Shown: positions 58,995 to 64,000 of the stretch, piece by piece
Layout of the letters: every line of letters starts with the position of its first letter
Position numbering within the stretch: position 1 is the first letter of the stretch
From: Ifrita kowaldi
Taxonomy: Eukaryota > Chordata > Aves > Passeriformes > Cinclosomatidae
Reading direction: 5' to 3'
Assembly (NCBI GenBank): GCA_013398055.1
Contig: VZRS01000297.1
Span: forward strand, 27,512 to 91,511
DNA length: 64,000 bases
Made by a program: the position numbers and the translations under genes
Notes under the pieces: generated by a model
Databases searched by the model: none
Told to the model about the DNA's origin: nothing
Seen by the model: the letters and a program-made list of their open reading frames with translations, nothing else

Positions 58995-59483
58995 ATCTGA
59001 AGTTCAACCAAGGCAGATGCAGGTCCTGCTCCTGGGCAGGAGCAGCCCCAGCACCAGCACAGGCTGGGGGGACCTGCAGGAGCAGCTCTGCGGGGAAGGA
59101 CCTGGGGGCCAAAGAGCTGTCCCTGGGGCAGCAGAGTGTCCTGGGGGTGCTGGGGCACAAGGAGCTGTCCCTGAGGCAGCAGAGTGTCCTGGGGGTGCTA
59201 GGGCACAAGGAGCTGTCCCTGGGGCAGCAGAGTGTCCTGGGGGTGCTGGGGCACAAGGAGCTGTCCCTGAGGCAGCAGAGTGTCCTGGGGGACACTTCTG
59301 CCCTGGGCAGTGCCCAGCCCTGAGCAGATTGTGCAGAGAGGCTGTGCAGGCTCCTCCCTGGGGATATTGCAGAGCCCCATGGACACACTGCTGTGCCCTG
59401 GGCTCTGGGATGGCCCTGCTGGAGCAGGGAGGTGGCACCAGAGGAGCCCCTGGGGGCCCCTCCAGCCTCACCCAGCCTGGGAT
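58995..59483 (+). mobile_element. young CR1 LINE (subfamily B) with internal 48-bp tandem array
   Basis: The 5' part (58,995-59,113) holds a CR1-like GGTCCTGCTCCTGGGCAGGA and GAAGGACCTGGGGGCC. A tandem array follows at 59,114-59,291. The 3' part (about 59,297-59,480) is identical or nearly so to 45,341-45,522. The array takes the place of several hundred bases present in the 45.0 kb copy. The tail ends CCCAGCCTGGGATTAAAGG, without the terminal repeats. Confidence 0.85.
59114..59291 (+). repeat. 48-bp tandem repeat, 3.7 copies
   Basis: Units start at 59,114, 59,162, 59,210 and 59,258 with GAGCTGTCCCTG(G/A)GGCAG, and every spacing is exactly 48. Because 48 is a multiple of 3, one frame reads a 16-residue repeat of KELSLGQQSVLGVLGH form. 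This sits inside a transposon and is not evidence of a protein. Confidence 0.97.
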
Positions 59484-62400
59484 TAAAGGAGGAAACTCTA
59501 GGTATGGAGACAAGGATTTCAACACAGGGAGCAAAATTACCTCAGAAGTTAATCTGGGATATCTGTGGGCTGTTAAAACACAACTTTTAAAATATCTTTT
59601 CCCCATGGTTAGTATGTGATTAATCCAGAGGGCTTTAAAATGAAAAAAATTCAAACTAGCCTTCCAAAAGGCTTCTCCAAACTTCCTGAAACTTTTGTTC
59701 AAAATTGTCTTCCAGATTTTTTATTTAGTCTTTTACCTACCTGTTAGTGACTGTGCGGGCTCTGCAAATCACAAATCTAAACATGGCTCATTCTGTCTTA
59801 AATTCTGTCAACATTTTTGTGTTGATCATTAATACAAGTAATTTGCTACACAAGAATGTGTTATTATACTTTGTCTCTTTAATTTAGGAATAAATCAATT
59901 CAAAATGCTGCTCTCCATATCCTGTTAGCAATGAAAATAAAGTTCAAAAGTTGAATTACCATAGCCTTGCTAAGTTTGCATTTGGACTCAAAGGAGACAA
60001 AATAGAAAAAAAGGTTGATGAAGTATCAGCTGGTCTTCTCTTAGGAGAAGGTGAGAAAAATCAGTGTAAGGAAGACATAGAAAGGAAATGGAAAGTGTTG
60101 AAAGATAAATGAAGGTCTTTCATCTAGCAGTGAATATACTATGACAAAAAAAATGATCCAATGGAGATGAAAAATAAAGTGTTGGAAAGAGACATCTATA
60201 AGGTGCAAAATATCTGGACCAAAGATGAAGTAGGAAGATTAAAGAGTAAAGTCAGGCAAGTGTAAAAATACCTGATAAAAAAGTATAAAGGTGGACAATA
60301 AAAAGAGGAGTGCCAGAGGTTAGGATAAATAAAATATGTTGAATTGCCAAAAAGAACAAGATAATGTTGAAGGCTACTGTGAGACACCGTAAAAATTGTT
60401 CAGAAGTGCCATTCACAAAAAACATGTGGAATGAAAATAATACATCAACCCAATACAGTTTAAAATTCGAGCCTGAGTTTAGAACTGAACACGTGCAAAT
60501 ACAAAAATTCCCATTTTGCTTTGTGAGTGTCTGAGTTCTTCCAGCTGCTCAGGGAGCTGGTATGAGAGCTCTTCAAATAAACTTTGACAATTCTTTCCTT
60601 CAGCCACCCAGCAGGATGACATTCCCAAGCAGGACTGGAGCACAGCAGGAATGATGGAGGGGATGCTGTTGGGAAGTCGTTTCCTTTGCCTCATCATCTG
60701 CAACGAGTCATTAGAATCAGCTGTAAGCCAGCGTAACTGCTGGATCAACCAAGATTTAATCAGGGCCTTACTTTGGGGACAATTTGCAGTGGTTAGAGGG
60801 GGTTTTCACCTTTCATTGACTGGGTTTTAAAGTTCAGCTGGTTTGTTTTGCTCTGTAATGGATTAGAGGTGCTCGTACCTGCAATCCCCAGGTGGGAGCC
60901 ATGGGACTGGGTAAGTCTTTCTAAGCACATTTCTCATAATTAAGACATTAAAATACATGAGGATAGATAAATAGGTAACTAAATCAAAATTAAGATAGGT
61001 CAGCTGCATACAGAAAGTATTTGAAGTGTTTTCCCTCCTTTTCCTCACCATTTTGAAAATTTCATTCTTTTAGTAACATGTTTAAAAGTATTTGTAAAAT
61101 TAATCAACAAAGTGTCGCTGTTCACATTTCTTTTTATCAGTTTCAATAATCCAGGGCAAAACATAGTGGCAAATCATGTTATAAACAGCCAGCACTGTTT
61201 ATTTTTTCCCCAGAGAGACATGGTTATATCCCAAAGGTCCAGTGCACTCAGTAAGATTAGAGGGGGGATAAAAGAGAGAGCAGAAGTTTCAGTAGAATAT
61301 ATGTAGAGGAGGAGAGAGAAATATAAGAGTTTATAGCATACAATGTTAGTTATGCTGCATTTGTTGTTGAAATGCATCATTTACCATATTTTCTGCACAA
61401 AATCCAGGTTGGCAGAATTCTTCCACCTTTTTTATGCCGTGGCCAGTGTGAATTGCTTAGAATAAAAAAGGAGAAAGGCTGTGAGGGATGATAATAATTG
61501 ATAATATTTTGCAATAATGAGATAATACAATTGTGATTTTTAGAGGCTGCACAGAAAGCATATCAAAAATTTAGAGGGGGGGGGAAATTTAGCAACAGAT
61601 GAATATGGTTTTATTTTTATTACCAAAGAAAAAAGGATTTGTTAATTAAAATTTTACATAAAGTGTTGAAACACTTTTAATGGCTTAAATAGAATAATAC
61701 CAGGAAGAGCTGATAAAATGACACAGATTCCCCATTTATGACTGTGAATAAAAATAGTGTATTAATGTAGTTTATTACATTATAGGGGGTTGTTGGTTGT
61801 TTTAGACAAAGAAGTTTAAATCAGATTTGCTACCTTAAACTGTTTGACCTTCTATAAGAGAGAGTAACTTAAGGGCAGCTTTCATTTAAATGCGGGGTTT
61901 GAAGGAAGGTTTTTAGCGTCATTGGCTCTGATTGCTCCTGTTATTTTTTATTAATGAAATTTCACCAGCTGGCACTGAATACAACTTCCCCATGGATTGA
62001 GCAGGTTCATCCAAGCTCATTTCCTTCCTCCGAAACATTTCGGGATACTGCTCTGTTTAGATTCCCCTAAATTTTGTAGTTCAGAAGAATACAATTCTAT
62101 CAAGAGAAATTGGTTGATGTCTGTAAGGCAGACAGAAGCATGTCTGCCCAGAAATTCGTCCAAAACTTCTCTCACCTATTCCATCCACGAACACAAATTT
62201 GAAATCCCACTAGCTGTCCCAGCAGGATGCCTGGGAGCTGAATGTACAGCTCTATGAAATAGCCACTCACTCCGGTGTTCTTCTTTTCACCTTTCCTTTC
62301 TTATTTTCTGCTTCTTAAATCACGCTGTCGCCGACCAATCCTCAGGCTTTTCCTGTGAGTTTTCCATTACACTTCAGAAGCCGAGTTAGTTGCTATAAAT

Positions 62401-62638
62401 TGTGGGTGGAAAATGTGAGAAGATTGAACGCAGGCCTCTGTTACTGTGCATGGGATTTGCTGTGCCACTCAGCAGACACTGGGCACAGTGCATTTTATTT
62501 ACTGTCCCCTAGGACATAACAGCTGCATTGTTCTATCTGCATTCATCTTCAGTAAATTTACAGGTGGTGGGAAAGGCCCTTACCCAGAACTGGGCTCACT
62601 CCTTACAATAATATGGATTAGCCATGAAATTTGCCTCC
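59484..62638. other. unique intergenic DNA
   Basis: No gene supported. The plus strand is strikingly A/G-rich at about 59,990-60,350. A run of about ten G lies near 61,575-61,584. Short frames are unrecognised. Confidence 0.55.
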
Positions 62639-62753
62639 AGAGGTGTCCAAGGAAGGACTGGATGTGGCACTCAGTGCCCTGGGCTGGGTGACAAGGTGGG
62701 GTCGGGCACAGGCTGGACTCGATGGTCTCGGAGGGCTTTGCCAACCTGTGATC
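62639..62753 (+). mobile_element. CR1 LINE 3' fragment, other subfamily
   Basis: It reads AGAGGTGTCCAAGGAAGGAC, then TGGCACTCAGTGCCCTGGGC, and CTGGACTCGATGGTCTCGGA with GGGCTTTGCCAACCTGTGAT. This is the tail type in which GACTCGATGGTCTCGGAGG precedes the terminal repeats. The terminal repeat itself is eroded. Confidence 0.87.
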
Positions 62754-62755
62754 AC

Positions 62756-63968
62756 CAGATCCAGGGATTTGGGGTGTGCCCATGTGTCTTCTCTTTTTCT
62801 CTATGATACCTAAGATGAGACAAAGAATCTTAGTGAGCTAAATCACCAAAAGCACATTTAATGGTAAATTCTCTTGAGTTAAAAATCTGTATTGGTGCTG
62901 AACACATGTATAATACTGATAATCAAAAAGCAGTGTAGATAAGCAAAGCAGTGTAAAACGATTAACTTATTTAATTCTCTCTACTTCTTTCTGAGGATGG
63001 AAGATTTCTCTGACAAGGGACTTCTGATCTAGGTAGGTTGTTTGAAATTTAGAACAGCAGCTCTATCAACAGCTGTGACCCTTGATGCTGTTACCATAAA
63101 CAAAGCAACTTGTCCTACTCTTCTCCAAATTAGAGCTGCTGTAACTGAGAGCAAACATCTGGAAATGTTTTGAAACAATGAGGACAGACATTGCTTATTT
63201 GTGTTCCTCAAGGCCACATTTTTATGCTTTTCTTCTCTTCTTTGGTAAAAAAGAATTGATCTTTGGATTTGGGAGGTAGACCTTCCACAAACTCCAATTG
63301 CAAAGATCAAAGAATTAATGGATGAAGGAAAACACCCTCTGTTTTCTATCAGTCTGCCTTAACTGAAATAGGCTTGCTGGCAGTTTCAGTTAAACTGCAT
63401 CTGTTCAGTGAAAGAAAGAGGAGTTCAACCATCTCACTCAGTCATGTTTCATTAACACAGAAGTCCAAATCTTGTTTACATAGAAATTATAATATTGGAT
63501 TGAGTGTAAGAATTTTTATGTAACTTGCAGAACAACTGAATTGAGTTAAATTCAAGCTCAGAGGAAGAAAAAACAAGTATGACTTTATGCTGTAATAAAG
63601 GTCATGATAAAAACCAGGCACATTGTTCTGGTATGCACTGCAAGCCTGCTTTGCTTTGAAATCAAATTAATTGTCCCGAGTTATCCCTGTTATGTGATTG
63701 CTTGATAAGTCAGTTTGTTTTGATTACCACTCTGAAGGTAATTAAAAGATAATCAGTGTGTCACAAGCACAGGAACCCAATCCAGCCAAGTAAGAAGCAC
63801 AAGAACACAGTGAATGACATCTTTACACTTTTATATCAGCAACTTCCAGAGTCCTGCCCTCTTGCCAAAATTATTGTTAAACTCTTAAGTCCTTTTGGGC
63901 TCCTTTTAATGCAACGGAATTGGATGTCTGGGGTAGAAAACCAGAGCATTTCCAGTGCTCTGCAGCTC
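62756..63968. other. unique intergenic DNA
   Basis: AT-rich; no gene or repeat recognised. Confidence 0.6.
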
Positions 63969-63970
63969 TG

Positions 63971-64000
63971 AGCTTCTCTGCTCAGCTGAGACCCCACCTG
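63971..64000 (+). mobile_element. CR1 LINE running off the window edge
   Basis: The last 18 bases (CAGCTGAGACCCCACCTG) are identical to 12,115-12,132 and 54,548-54,565 inside the subfamily A CR1 copies. A third such element therefore probably begins here and continues beyond the window. Confidence 0.55.

Noticed and set aside
58769..59323. 184-codon frame with a 16-residue repeat
   Set aside because: The repeat arises from a 48-bp tandem array inside CR1. There is no signal, domain or conserved start.

Overview
The window looks like intergenic DNA from a bird, probably a songbird. The sequence is AT-rich and repeat-poor. Its dominant interspersed repeat is the avian CR1 LINE, in 3'-end pieces that end in the typical direct copies of ATTCTGTG/ATTCTATG. 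There are no Alu- or B1-like SINEs, and nothing looks like a bacterial operon. The bird assignment rests on my recognition of the CR1 3' consensus; the songbird assignment is weaker.

I find no protein-coding gene, tRNA, rRNA or CRISPR array that I can defend. The longest open frames either lie inside GC-rich CR1 pieces or minisatellites, where any strand tends to stay open, or are short, unrecognised and of low complexity. One short exon-like segment (34,355-34,425) and one open frame with a good splice donor (20,482-20,865) are the only candidates for transcribed sequence, and both are weak.

Layout. From 1 to 12 kb there is unique AT-rich DNA with CR1 pieces at about 2.0, 5.6, 7.1, 10.0 and 10.4 kb. 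From 11.8 to 12.9 kb there is a young CR1 interrupted by a 125-base assembly gap, followed by an 11-bp minisatellite and a CpG-rich block. At 15.2-15.7 kb there is a six-copy 79/88-bp minisatellite. From 16 to 44 kb there is mostly unique DNA with CR1 pieces at 19.8, 27.1, 27.2, 33.3-33.9 (nested), 35.9, 38.5, 43.0 (with a 15-base gap) and 44.2 kb, plus a probable solo LTR at 25.3-25.7 kb. From 45 to 60 kb there are three nearly identical copies of one young CR1 subfamily (45.0, 55.7 and 59.0 kb; the last carries a 48-bp tandem array) and a copy of a second young subfamily at 54.5 kb that matches the 12.1 kb copy at 263 of 264 bases. A further CR1 starts at the right edge and runs out of the window.

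By eye there are 24 CR1 segments in 23 features, totalling roughly 5.9 kb or about 9% of the window, in both orientations. All appear 5'-truncated and none carries an open reverse-transcriptase frame. The rest is unique DNA. A few stretches (about 4.8-5.0, 24.6-24.7, 27.4-27.7 and 37.3-37.6 kb) have the texture of conserved non-coding elements, but only alignment can show that. I see no previously undescribed molecular system. The best observations concern recent CR1 activity, a nested CR1 insertion, tandem arrays and assembly gaps.
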